From contig CM053246.1 in the NCBI GenBank assembly GCA_028583405.1, forward strand, positions 5,425,620 through 5,489,619: a DNA stretch of 64,000 bases, read 5' to 3'. The stretch comes from Pogonophryne albipinna. Taxonomy: Eukaryota > Chordata > Actinopteri > Perciformes > Artedidraconidae. The stretch's first letter is position 1, and each line of letters starts with the position of its first letter. Of this stretch, positions 48,949 through 59,988 are shown piece by piece. Under the pieces are notes generated by a model. That model saw nothing but the letters and a program-made list of their open reading frames with translations, had not been told where the DNA came from and made no database searches. A program made the position numbers and the translations under genes.

Positions 48949-49949
48949 ACAGTGCCTGTAAACCGGAGGAGAACGCTGGCATGTATTCTCCTACTTGAAA
49001 GACTACGGGGGGGTGGGGGGAGGAGAAGGAGCCGGTTTTGGGTGCACCTCCTCAACCAGCAAAGGAGACAACAAGGTGATTTTCATCACTTCCTGCCTGC
49101 GCTGCGCCGCGTCAAAAATAGGATTCATCCTATATTTTAGAAATTCCTTGCGGCGAGGAGCTTCTGGGACGCTTCGAGCCGCGGCGCAGCGCAGCGGGTC
49201 GGGTGGAATAGCACCCATTGACTAGAGTGGCCGCGATCGCTAAAAACGCCGCAGCGCAGACGCTCCTGGTGGGATTAGGGGGTTAGGCCCCACGGACCCG
49301 GTTCCCTGGCCGGAAATTGCGTCATTTGTAGGAAACAACGTCTAAGGAACCTTAATATTTAATAAACTATGAATATTTTATATCCATATAACGGGAAAAA
49401 ACTAATTTAACTGATCTTTTTCATTTTTTTCTTCAAAAAAAACACACAATGCTAACAATGAGCCTCTGAATTAGCCCCGAGCGAAAAATGCTAACCTATT
49501 ACTGCACCGAAAATCACTCCTAGCTCCCTTATTACTTATCCTAGCTGCACATCCAACACATCGTTTATGATCGTAAAGACACAGAATCTAACGGTGCTCA
49601 CCTCACCACTGAAAGATACAAACTTGCGACGTTATCAACAAAAACGTACATCAAAACAAGTGGCGCTAGGTACTAACATGCGCTAGGCTAACATGGCTTA
49701 CCTTGCTCTTTGTCTGGTCTAAACTGGCCTTCAATGGCATTACAACGATAAAAACGATGATGTAGTTAATCCATAGGTTAATATCCAATGTGACTCTGTC
49801 CCCTTTGAAATGTTCTGATAATCTATAAGCAATAAAACTGCAATTCCGTTATCTGCTGTCCGCTCTGTGCTCCGTGCGCTCTGGTTCCTGCAATTCCTGC
49901 TTCTTTACGTAGTAAACAATAAGTAAAGTCTGCTGCGTAAGGTGCTTAC

Positions 49950-50281
49950 GCTGGCTGGCATTGGCAGTGCACTGCATCCCCATTAAGTAATGGTTGATTA
50001 ATAAATTCCATTTTATGTTTCATCATACTCTCAGAGTAGTCGTCCGGAAACTTGAAATGTTCGCTGCATACATGCGCCTGTGGATCTTTCGGTTCGGGCC
50101 AAGCACATTTCGCTAGCCACTGCCTCCGAACGTACTTCCTACGCTTACCCGTTGGCAATAGATGGAACCGAGCATTCCGTGGATTGTTCCTATCCGAATT
50201 GTGGCAATGTTTCGCGATACAATGAGGCATATTTCTATAGAATTGAGAGTAACTAGAGTAAACAACATGAACAAAGCACAT
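49950..50281 (-). pseudogene. THAP-domain exon of a transposon-like gene
   Basis: The minus-strand frame has an ATG at 50281 and a more typical THAP start at 50230 (MPHC). From that start the zinc ligands are C4, C9, C55 and H58 (C-x4-C-x45-C-x2-H), with FH-LP near residue 22, W38 and the closing VCSEHF, all hallmarks of the THAP zinc finger. A GTAAGC donor at 49949 suggests the exon splices on, since the frame meets TAA immediately afterwards. No downstream exon with a catalytic domain is visible, so this is a remnant. Upstream at 50310-50370 are a GCCATTTTG (YY1-like) site and an ACTTCCGG (ETS-like) site. A domesticated THAP gene cannot be excluded. Confidence 0.72.
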
Positions 50282-50724
50282 ACGTCAATTTGTCCTCGAC
50301 ACCAAATGCATAGTTCACGTCACTTCCGGTAAAATAAGTCATGTGACTCGTCAAAATGGCGCCGCCCACAGGGTTGATGTTATTTCGGTAATTAATCAGT
50401 TTAAAATCACTGATAACGTCATCGGATTAAAAATAAAATAAAAAAGACTGGCAGAGACTGGTCTGTTTTATCGGATGATAATTATTTAAAAATGCGTGTC
50501 ATGAGCATACCCTCCCTTTAATAATTATAGTTAAATATCACCTACATATTTATTAAATGAAAGATAAGAATAGCAAGTAAAAATAACCTGAAAAGCCAAA
50601 TATGTTTTACTGGAGATTTGTAATAAGATGCACATGTAATCTTAAGTAAAATCTACTATACAATAGTAAATAAAATGTACTTACAAAACTGAGTGTGACA
50701 GTAAAGTTTACTTAAGTGCCTTTA

Positions 50725-51770
50725 CAGGTTGTCCGCGGGGTCTTAAAAAGTATTAAAAGTTGATAAATCAATTTAGCGAAAATTAAGGCTATTAAAAAGT
50801 ATTAAACGGCATTTTCCAAGGTATTAAGAAGGTCCACAGCAAAGACAACATGAAACACCCTTTAATTTACTGAAACAACATGTCGGGAAACCCCCTCAAG
50901 GTGGCCCTGAGAGATATCCAGCAGGAGAACACGCCGTCCACCGCGGAGAATAAACAGAAGGGCAACCATGACAACAATGTTCCGGGGTCTTCTTCGCTGC
51001 TTTTGGTGTATTTTGTGGCGGCAGCAGCGCCACTTACAGGCCTGGCATGTGAACGGACACGTTAATGAATCGAATGCGTGTGAACGGAATACTTTTTTGC
51101 GTTTGCGTATGCGTTTTACTGTATGCGTCCTCGTGGGGCCGGGGTCTAAGCCAAACTATATCCGGTCACAGAGATCTGCTATTTTAAAGTAAGGTCAACA
51201 CATATCGACCCTAAATATAGTCTATATTAAGAACGAGAAAAGTCTTAACATATATATCGTTTTTTGTAAACATATGACAAATGTGTGAGGGTGATGACGT
51301 CAGAGCATCGTCCTATGTGCCGGGCTTAGCCCCGGACAGCCCCAGCCCAATTTAACCCCTGGGTATTTGTGAGGGAGCTCCTATATGGCATTACCCCGCT
51401 GAAGCTCACCAAAGTTTAATATATTTCATAGTTCAAAGTTTTGTCAATTGTTTTGTTTATTGGTCAAATACTGGTTTCTAATGGTTTCTGAGGAGTTTTA
51501 CTGGAATGAAAGAGCACAGAAGCAACAAAGCAGCATACTGCATTAAACCTGACCTTCACAGAGAGGTTGAAGTTCATGTGGAGAGGAGGCTTCAGTAGTC
51601 TGTCTGCACTCTGTTTAGTTGTGCTATCTTACAATCAATATAGTAAATGTGAGGTAAAGTGTGTCGCCAATGTAACCGGTTAGAACTCCAAGTTGCGATG
51701 AGGTCTTAAAATGTATGGAAAGGGTCTTAAAAGGTATTAAATTTGACTTCAGGATTCCTGCATATACCCT
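50725..51770. mobile_element. hAT-like element with GTCTTAAAAAGTATTAAAA ends
   Basis: The left end CAGGTTGTCCGCGGGGTC with repeated TTAAAAAGTATTAA phrases, and the right end GGTCTTAAAAGGTATTAAAT ... CATATACCCT, match the texture of a common fish hAT repeat. The 8-bp flanks (TGCCTTTA/TTGCTTTA) agree only partly. The 61-codon frame at 50880-51065 has no recognised domain. Confidence 0.5.
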
Positions 51771-52387
51771 TTGCTTTAGTAACAAACACTTCTTAACTGT
51801 AAGTAGAAGCTATTTGAAATATACGTTGTTAAATTTACTTAGGTTTTCTGCATGCGTTTTCTTACCTCGATGTTCCTAAGTAAATCTTACTCCCCGTTTT
51901 TTTCAGTGTAGAGTGCGTGATGTCACAGCTAGAGTGGAGGACAGCTTGAAATTTGCCTTAATTTTTTTTTTGCCATAATTCAAACCCTACACTCCTGGGA
52001 CATAATTGTATGCTTCAATTGTAGGAAAACATCCCTTAGCTTAAAAATAAAAAAAATGAAGCAAAAAAATGAAACAAAATGCCTCTTGAGGGCATGAAGT
52101 GACAAACAAATTCAACATGTCTCCATTAAGGCCCATTGTAAATTAAGCCTGATCTGTCCTCAGAGCAGCAGCTGCACACCTTTAGTAAATCTGCCAAAAA
52201 TGCCACATTATTGACCCGAAAGTACACAAACAGCAGACTCAGACGCTCGTCGGGGTCCTGAGATGCTGCACGCGTTGACATTTTACCAATATTAGCTACC
52301 GTTTTTGAACTATAGTTAGAAATGTAAGAGCTTTATTTCTCATTCAGAACAATGGAAAGGCTCTCCTTTCACAGCACATCTCCATGG

Positions 52388-52636
52388 AAACCTTTGATCT
52401 CTGGGCTCACCTACACAGATGTTTGATAATGTCGTCACCATAAGATAAGATGTATGGAAGCAAACAAGAGACAGAAGTATTTGAATTTTACCAGACACCG
52501 AATTTATAGCATTGAAAATAATTACTTTGAAAATCATGTATCTGAATTTTTTTTGCTCCGAATTTACCTAGTGAAATAAAAATGTAAAAATTCAAGTTAA
52601 AAAAATTTGAATGTTCAAATTCAGATCCCAAAAATT
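52388..52636 (+). repeat. A-B repeat block, left copy
   Basis: Block A (52388-52426, CCTTTGATCTCTGGGCT...) recurs directly at 61136-61177. Block B (52454-52636) recurs inverted at 60841-61011 with high similarity. Downstream, a degenerate AAATTCG-type phrase with GTCAAA repeats several times to about 52725. Confidence 0.85.
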
Positions 52637-52639
52637 CAA

Positions 52640-53350
52640 GTGAAAAAAATTCGACGTCAAATATTTCGGTGTTTAAAATTCGATGTCAAAAAATTCGGTG
52701 TATACAATTGGACGTCAAAAATTGCGATGCAGCATCATCCGGGCTACTCAGACAGGATAAGCAATCGAGCCCGAATGCAATCAAACCAACTTCTGGCCTA
52801 TCAGAGCCAAGCGGCGAACCCCGGGACAGTGCGGTGAAGCCCAATGCTGCAAACTAGGCGATGGATGCAGATGGGAGCAATTCCCGTAGACCCTATGTTA
52901 AAATGTCCAACTTAACATCAGAAAGTGAACATGTTTCTAGCCTGGATCCACAAAAACATATTCTGTATATAGTTAGATTCCCCTTTCATGACAACGGGAC
53001 AGCTGCTCCTAGCTCCTCTGTCTCACTGCTAGCTTCGTTAGCTCCATTGGCTCCGTGATGCTACAGGGGCTCAGCTCATGAGGAGAACACTACTTGAACT
53101 CGCCCGTGTTTGTTGTGTTGTTTCCTGGTGGACTATTCGTCATGCAAATATAGGATTTATCTGCGGTTAAAACAGACCGTCCATGAATGCAGTTTCTTCG
53201 GTAAGTCAACCCTGCTTCCATCCCGTACTTTATGTTATGTTACTGGTGTTTTTATTAAGCTAACGTTAATGAATGTTTAGAGTTGGGTTAGCATTTGAGC
53301 AATCGTAGCTCCATCTGTGCAAACGATGCTATGCGTAGCATCCAAGAGTG
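52640..53350 (+). other. exon-like unique segment, unassigned
   Basis: GC-balanced sequence with an ATG at 52861 opening a 65-codon frame without known domain, and a possible donor CGGTAAGTC near 53200. It may be a 5' region of a transposon gene. No product is recognised. Confidence 0.3.
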
Positions 53351-53354
53351 TGAA

Positions 53355-54585
53355 ACATTAGTTTTAACTCCCTCCAAAGATGTTCTATGGGGTTGAGATC
53401 TGGAGACTGGCTAGGCCACTCCAGGACCTTGAAATGCTTCTTACGAAGCCACTCCTTCGTTGCCCGGGCGGTATGTTTGGAATCATTGTCATGCTGAAAG
53501 ACCCAGCCACGTTTCATCTTCAATGCCCTTGCTGATGGAAGGAGGTTGTCACTCAAAATCTCACGATACATGGCCCCATTCATTCTTTCCTTTACACGGA
53601 TCAGTCGTCCTGGTCCCTTTGCAGAAAAACAGCCCCAAAGCATGATGTTCCCACCCCCATGTTTCACAGTAGGTATGGTGTTCTTTGGATGCAACTCAGC
53701 ATTCTTTCTCCTCCAAACACGTCTAGTTGAGTTTTTACCAAAAAGTTCTATTTTGGTTTCATCTGACCATATGACATTCTCCCAATCCTCTTCTGGATCA
53801 TCTAAATGCTCTCGAGCAAACTTCAGACGGGCCTGGACATGTACTGGCTTAAGCAGGGGGACACGTCTGGCACTGCAGGATTTGAGTCCCTGGCGGCGTA
53901 GTGTGTTAATGATGGTAGCCTTTGTTACTTTGGTCCCAGCTCTCTGCAGGTCATTGACTAGGTCCCCCCCCGTGTGGTTCTGGGAGTTTTGCTCACCGTT
54001 CTTGTGATCATTTTGACCCCACGGGGTGAGATCTTGCGTGGAGCCCCAGATCGAGGGAGATTATCAGTGGTCTTGTATGTCTTCCATTTTCTAATAATTG
54101 CTCCCACAGTTGATTTCTTCACACCAAGCTGCTTACCTATTGCAGATTCAGTCTTCCCAGCCTGGTGCAGGTCTACAATTGTGTTTCTGGTGTCCTTTGA
54201 CAGCTCTTTGGTCTTGGCCATAGTGGAGTTTGGAGTGTGACTGTTTGAGGTTGTGGACAGGTGTCTTTTATACTGATAACGAGTTCAAACAGGTGTCATT
54301 AATACAGTTAACGAGTGGAGGACAGAGGAGGCTCTTAAAAGAAGAAGTTACAGGTCTGTGAGAGCCAGAGATCTTGTTTGTTTGTAGGTGACCAAATACT
54401 TATTTTACCGAGGAATTTACCAATTAATTCATTAAAAATCCTACAATGTGATTTCCTGGATTCTTTCCCCCATTCTGTCTCTCATAGTTGAAGTGTACCT
54501 AGGATGAAAATTACAGGCCTCTCATCTTTTTAAGTGGGAGAACTTGCACAATTGGTGGCTGACTAAATACTTTTTTGCCCCACTG
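53355..54585 (-). mobile_element. Tc1-like transposon, 3'-truncated, frameshifted transposase
   Basis: The right terminus CAGTGGGGCAAAAAAGTATT (reading minus, from 54585) is bordered by TA. The transposase starts at 54221 with a paired-like helix-turn-helix region ([26 protein letters not shown]), then breaks at a C run (53964-53972). The catalytic part follows in another frame with [15 protein letters not shown] and PIEHLW supplying the D, D and E of a DD34E triad. The frame ends in foreign sequence after LKLM near 53355, where the left terminus is lost. It cannot encode an active enzyme. Confidence 0.92.
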
Positions 54586-57535
54586 TATATATAATAATAA
54601 TAATACATTTTATTTCTATAGCGCTTTTCTTGAACCCAAAGACGCTTTACATTTGGGAGGGAGGGTAGACAAACAAAACAAAAACAAAGCCAAAAAGAAA
54701 CAAAGAAACAAAACAGAAAAGCAGTCAGGAGGAAGTTGGTTGAGAGGGGGGGGGGCTTATGGATACAGAGTTGAAGAGGTGGGTTTTGAGGCGGGACTGG
54801 AACAGGGTGAGGGACTCAGACTCACAGAGGTATTGGGAGAGGGAGTTCCAGAGTTCCGGGGCTGCCACAGAGAAGGCTCTATCCCCGAAGCTCCAGAGTT
54901 TGGCCTTGGGGATGGAAAGCAAACCGGCTGAGGTGGATCTGAGGGACCGGGATGGTTGGTAGAGGATGAGGAGGTCAGTGAGGTAAGGGGGGGCCAGATG
55001 GTGGAGGGCTTTGAAAGTGAGGACCAGGAGTTTGTAGTGGATGCGGTGTGAAACGGGGAGCCAGTGGAGTTCTTTGAGGACCGGGGTGATGTGATGCCAT
55101 GATTTGGTGTGGGTGAGGAGTCTGATGGCTGCGTTCTGGACACGCTGGAGTCTAGTGAGGGATGTAGTGCTGATGCCGTAGAGGAGTGAGTTGCAATAGT
55201 CAAGGCGGGAGGAGATGAAGGCGTGAATGAGTCGCTCAGCTGCAGGGCGGGTGAGAGAGGGACGGAGTTTGGCAATATTGCGAAGGTGGAAAAATTAGGT
55301 TTTTACAACTTGACGGATGTGGGGTTCGAGGGAGAGGGTGGGGTCAAATATAACGCCACGGTTGCGTGCCTGGGTGGAGGGGGAAACAGGGGTGTCATCA
55401 ATGGTGACTGTCAGGTTGGGGTTTTTGCTGAGGGTGGATTTGGAGCCGATGAGGAGGAGTTCAGTTTTATTGCTGTTGAGTTTGAGGAAGTTGTGTTGCA
55501 TTCAGGATTTTATTGCAGTCACACAAGATTCGATGTGGGTGAGGGGGGTTGTGGGGGGATTTGGTGCTGAGGTAAATATGTGTGTTGTCAGCGTAACAGT
55601 GAAAGTCCAGGTTGTATTGGCGGAGAATCTGACCAAGGGGGAGGATGTAGATGATGAAGAGGAGGGGGCAGAGTACTGAACCGTTGGGAACACCTTGGGT
55701 GACTGAAGCTGTGGCAGAGGAATGGTTGTTGAGGGAGATGAAGTGGGATCTGTCAGAGAGGTAGGACTGGAGCCACCTGAGTGCAGTACCTTCGATACCG
55801 ATGTCCTGGAGTTGGGTAAGCAGGATGGTGTGGCTCACGGTATCGAAGGCTGCACTCAGGTCGAGGAGGATGAGGATGTTGAGGGAACCGGTGTCAGCAG
55901 AGGTGAGGAGGTCATTGAGGACTTTGATGAGAGTTTCTGTGCTGTGGTGGGAACGAAAACCAGACAGAAGGGGTTCAAAAAGCTGGTTGGTTTGGAGATG
56001 GCGGTGGAGTTGTTTGGATATAATGCGTTCTATTGTTTTTGAGAGAAAGGGGAGGTTGGCGATGGGACGGTAATTACTGAGGGAGGAGGGATCCAGACCG
56101 GGTTTCTTGAGGATGGGAGTGACAGCAGCAGTTTTGAAGGCAGAGGGAACGGTTCCTTGGGACAGGGAGGAGTTGAAAAGGTTGACAAGGTAGGGGCAGA
56201 GGACGGGGAGACAGGACTTCAGTAGAGGGGTGGGTAGAGGGTCAAGGGAGCAGGTTGTGGGTTTGGAGAAGCTGATCAGTTTGAGTATTTTTGGGGGGGT
56301 AACCAGAGTGAACTGGCAGAGGCGGCCGTGGGGAGGAGGGCTCGGGAGGTCCAGGGAGATGGGGGGAGAAATTGTGGCGGTGGATGTTGGGGGAGATGTA
56401 TGTGTGTCAGATGCAGCGGATAGGGAGAGATTAATGGCAGTGATTTTGTCAGAGAAAAACTGGAGGAATGAACTGCATAAAGTGGAAGTGGAGGAAGGGA
56501 GGGTGTCAGCACGGGGTTTGAGGAGCTTGTTGACGGTGGAGAAGAGGGTCCTGGGGTTATGGGAGGGGTCGGTAAAGATGGTGGAGAGGTAAGCAGTTTT
56601 TGCGGCAGTGAGGGCGTCTCTGTAGGTAGTGAGATGGAGTTTGTAGGATTCATGGTGAACTGTGAGGGATGATTTCTTGGTTAGGCGTTCAAGCTGGCGG
56701 CCGGTTTGCTTCAGCTTACGGAGTGCAGGGGTGAACCAGGGTGAGGAGGTTTTAAAAGTGACATTTTTCCTTTTGAGGGGGGCCAGGCTGTTGAGGGAGG
56801 CGAGTAGGGTGGAATTAAGGTGGTTGAGTTGTTCATCGGGTGACTGAGGTTCGAGTCCAGGGGGAGAGTAGAGGACAGCAGGTCGGAGAGGTGCAGGGGA
56901 TCAACAGAGCATAAATTACGGAAGGTGATGTTCCTGGATGGGGGGGGGGGGGGGGTGGCGGACAGGGGAGGCGATGGTGAACTGTATGAGTTTGTGGTCA
57001 GAGAGGGGAAAGGGGCAGGGGTGGAGGTCGAGTACTGGGAGGTTGGTGGAGCAGACAAGGTCAAGGATGTGTGTGGAAGGTGACATATTGGGTAATTGAG
57101 AAATTGTCCAGAAGGGAGGAGAATTCAGAAGCGAGTTTGCAGGTGGGAGAGTCCATGTGGATGTTGAGGTCGCCGAGGAGTAACAGACGTGGGGAGAGGG
57201 ATGAAGCAATGGTGAGGAGTTCAGTGAGATCAGAGAGGAAGGAGGGGTGTGGTTTGGGGGGTAATGAGGATAACTGTCAGTGAGGGAGGGGCTTTGAAGG
57301 CGAGGAATTCGAAGGATGGTACTGAGGGGAGGGTGAGTTCTGTAGTCCGGATGTTGTGGTTGTAGATGACAGCCAGCCCACCACCACGGCGTGAGGGGCG
57401 GGGTTTAGTGATGTAATTACAACCAGGGGGGGGTGTTTGGTTGAGGGAGAAGAAGTCATTGGGTTGTTGCCAGGTTTCAGTGAGCAGAAAGAAGTCGATG
57501 GATTTGTCCAGAATTATTATCAGCAAAACTAGGGG
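54586..57535 (-). mobile_element. L2/CR1-group LINE, nearly full-length ORF2, inactive
   Basis: On the minus strand an endonuclease part (LTETW near 57470, RRGGGLAVIY near 57390) is followed by reverse transcriptase (LSDRSHFISL, QGVPNGSVLCPLLF, catalytic box at about 55590), then SRLDYCNSLLYG (55165-55215) and RAFSVAAPELWNSL (about 54870). The 3' end reads AGCGCTATAGAAATAAAATG with an ATT tail at 54586-54612. The catalytic YADD is YADN here, and frames are shifted in several places. The sense strand is strongly C/T-rich. A 3' piece of another LINE sits in its 5' part. Confidence 0.88.
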
Positions 57536-57539
57536 CTGA

Positions 57540-58014
57540 ATCTAATCAGCCCTAACTATAAGATTTATCAAAAAGGAAGGTCTTAAGCGCACTCTTAAAA
57601 ACGGATAGGGTGTCTGCCGCCCGAACACAAACTGGAAGCTGATTCCACAAATGTGGAGCTTGATAAGAAAAGGCTCTGGCTCCCATTGTACTTTTAGAGA
57701 CTCTAGGAACAACCAACAACCCTGCATTCTTGGAACGCAATGCCCTAGTAGGACATTAGGGTATAATGAGTTCTTTAAGGTAAGATGGTGCCTGCCCATT
57801 AAGGGCTTTGTAGGCGAGAAGAAGAATTTTAAATTCTATCCTGTGTTCTATAGGGAGCCAGTGTAAGGCAGCCAGAACAGGAGTAATGTGGTCCCTTTTC
57901 CTAACTCTGGTTAGTACACGAGCTGCAGCATTTTGAATCAGCTGAAGCGACTTGACTGACTTCTTGGTACACCCTGATAATAAGGAGTTACAATAATCCA
58001 GCCTTGAAGTAACA
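57540..58014 (-). mobile_element. second L2-type LINE 3' fragment
   Basis: Minus-strand frames give TSRLDYCNSLLSGCTKKS, LQLIQNAAARVL, HWLPIEHRIEFKILLLAYKALN and ARAFSYQAPHLWNQLP, the end of an L2-type reverse transcriptase ORF. It is distinct from the neighbouring element and carries no 5' part. Confidence 0.82.
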
Positions 58015-58315
58015 AATATGTACCCCAGAGATGAAGGCAGGAGGCAGAGAGAGTCCACGGTTGTTGCGTGGGACGGAGACAGACAAGTAGGCGATGTAGC
58101 AGATAGCAATAGCCACCCGGCACTTTGATGGCTGAGTGAGGGCAGCCGGCAACGGAGGCAGAAGTCTAAAATAAGTTAAAATTAAAAACAATGTGCAGTG
58201 CAGTAAAGATGTGGGGCAGTAGTCCAATTCCAAAGTTTTGCAAGAACGAATGTTAGCTGAGGGTGATAGAGGGTAACAGAGGCGAACAGTCAACGACAGC
58301 GTCCTCTCCGGCGGG
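58015..58315 (-). mobile_element. possible 5' UTR/ORF start of the 54.6-57.5 kb LINE
   Basis: An open minus-strand frame (58293-57988) in C/T-rich sequence resembling LINE 5' leader sequence. It would join the endonuclease part at 57535 if the intervening fragment were a later insertion. Confidence 0.35.
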
Positions 58316-58358
58316 AAAAATGTGTATAAATGTATATAGCCTATGTATATATTTATAT

Positions 58359-59980
58359 TAGTGCTGTCAAAATTATCGCGTTAACGGCGGTAATTAATTT
58401 TTTGAATTAATTGCGTTAAAATATTTAACGCATTTAACGCATGTGCAGAATGGCCCGCCCCATACATGCCACACGTGGCAGCGCCAGGGTATGGCTGGGG
58501 TAGGCTACACCCATACCAAGAAATGGCTTAGCCCCACCATGAAAAATGATGTTAAAGTAAGCAAAATAAAGTCCGCCAACTCGCGGAGTAAATTGCACAG
58601 ACAGCAGTTAGTCAGATTGATTTCAGTAGCCACTTGTCTGGAAATACCGAAGACCAGAAACGGTTTTGAAAACTTTTGTCACGTAGTGATCGTCTTCTCA
58701 ATAGAACATCTTTGATAATGTCGGTGTTGTTGCAGGAAGTCCCGACGGAGAATACTTTTGCCGTAGTACAGGGGTGCACATAACTGGTACGCAGGTTATG
58801 TGCGGAATCTGAAACTTGTGTCACAAAGTGCATTTGCGTACCGACGTACTTGTGAAGTTTTTCCAGAAGACGGTTAGATCACCGGACGACAGAGTCGGTC
58901 TCCGTGTGCACAGACAGGGCTGCTGTTAACGTTGGTCTCTACAACGGAATTGTGCCAAAACTACGCCAACCGGCTGCGGAGGGAGACTCTCTCCCCCCCC
59001 CCCCTTCACTGGAGAACTGCGCTAAAACAGCTGATCACAACGTTCGCACTCTGTGGTCACGAAGTACTCCACTAGCCGCCGCCGCCCCCCCCTGAAAAAT
59101 GAAAAATGATGTTAAAGTAAGCAAAATAAAGTCCGCCAACTCGCGGAGTAAATTGCACAGACAGCAGTTAGTCAGATTGATTTCAGTAGCCACTTGTCTG
59201 GAAATACCGAAGACCAGAAACGGTTTTGAAAACTTTTGTCACGTAGTGATCGTCTTCTCAATAGAACATCTTTGATAATGTCGGTGTTGTTGCAGGAAGT
59301 CCCGACGGAGAATACTTTTGCCGTAGTACAGGGGTGCACATAACTGGTACGCAGGTTATGTGCGGAATCTGAAACTTGTGTCACAAAGTGCATTTGCGTA
59401 CCGACGTACTTGTGAAGTTTTTCCAGAAGACGGTTAGATCACCGGACGACAGAGTCGGTCTCCGTGTGCACAGACAGGGCTGCTGTTAACGTCGGTCTCT
59501 ACAACGGAATTGTGCCAAAACTACGCCAACCGGCTGCGGAGGGAGACTCTCTCCCCCCCCCCCCTTCACTGGAGAACTGCGCTAAAACAGCTGATCACAA
59601 CGTTCGCACTCTGTGGTCACGAAGTACTCCACTAGCCGCCGCCGCCCCCCCCCCCCCCCCCCCCCCCTCTGTCGACTTTCCTGAAGTACTCCCCCGTTGA
59701 TAGAAATCAACACGTAATGAATTAAGACCCCACGGTTTGATGATTGATAGGTGTGTGGGTTGTCTTTCATTTTGACATGCAGAAAAATGTTATAATAAAC
59801 ATAGATACTGTATGTTAAATGGATATATCCGCCTTCTTTCATTTATCTTTCCATTCCCACAACAATATACATAAATAAATGGCATATTTTGGACATAGTT
59901 CGAATGGTGATTAATCATGATTAATTAATTTTTAAGCTGTGATTAATCTGATTAAAAATTTTAATCGTTTGACAGCCCTA
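58359..59980. mobile_element. hAT element, 1622 bp, perfect 8-bp duplication
   Basis: Ends TAGTGCTGTCAAAATTA and the inverted TTTGACAGCCCTA are flanked by ATTTATAT (58351-58358 and 59981-59988). Subterminal ATTAATTGCGTTAA and GATTAATCATGATTAAT phrases match a common fish hAT family. No transposase. The interior holds a 560-bp tandem duplication. Confidence 0.9.
58541..59660. repeat. 560-bp tandem duplication inside the hAT element
   Basis: Copy 1 starts at 58541 and copy 2 at 59101. The only substitution noticed is GTTGGTC against GTCGGTC (about 58932/59492). The C run at the end of copy 1 has 8 C and that of copy 2 has 23 C (59645-59667). Confidence 0.95.
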
Positions 59981-59988
59981 ATTTATAT

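Larger units (their letters stand above)
48414..49282. mobile_element. Harbinger-type MITE with TTA duplication and expanded arm
   Basis: Inverted ends CCCCCTGATCCCACC and CCCCCTAATCCCACC continue into GAGCGTCTGCGCTGC-type sequence. TTA flanks both sides (48411-48413 and 49283-49285). The left arm contains the pentanucleotide expansion, and a TA repeat and a second inverted GC block (49099-49113 against 49180-49197) lie inside. Non-coding. Confidence 0.78.
48005..50517. mobile_element. Kolobok-like element with TTAA duplication
   Basis: Ends AGGAAGG and CCTCCCT are flanked by TTAA (48001-48004 and 50518-50521). Both subterminal regions hold a similar promoter-like block in opposite orientation (CCATTTTGAC ... 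GTCACATGA ... GTGACGT). The right side encodes a THAP domain, the DNA-binding module found in Kolobok transposases. The element is decayed and interrupted by a Harbinger MITE; the catalytic part is missing. Confidence 0.6.
46067..51908. mobile_element. outer TIR element with CACTGA ends, heavily nested
   Basis: Starts CACTGATAAAATAAGTAAAT and ends TTTTTTTCAGTG, each bordered by TA. These are the same termini as the hairpin MITE at 26957-27138. AAGTAAA-type motifs cluster near both ends (46082, 46211, 46234, 50646, 50711, 51837, 51880). Inside lie a small spliced ORF, a Kolobok-like element and another hAT-like element. That the two ends belong to one insertion is inferred. Confidence 0.55.

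Noticed and set aside
54757..55275. 172-codon serine/proline-rich minus frame
   Set aside because: Alternative frame of the L2 LINE, whose true frame gives conserved RT-tail motifs in the same place.
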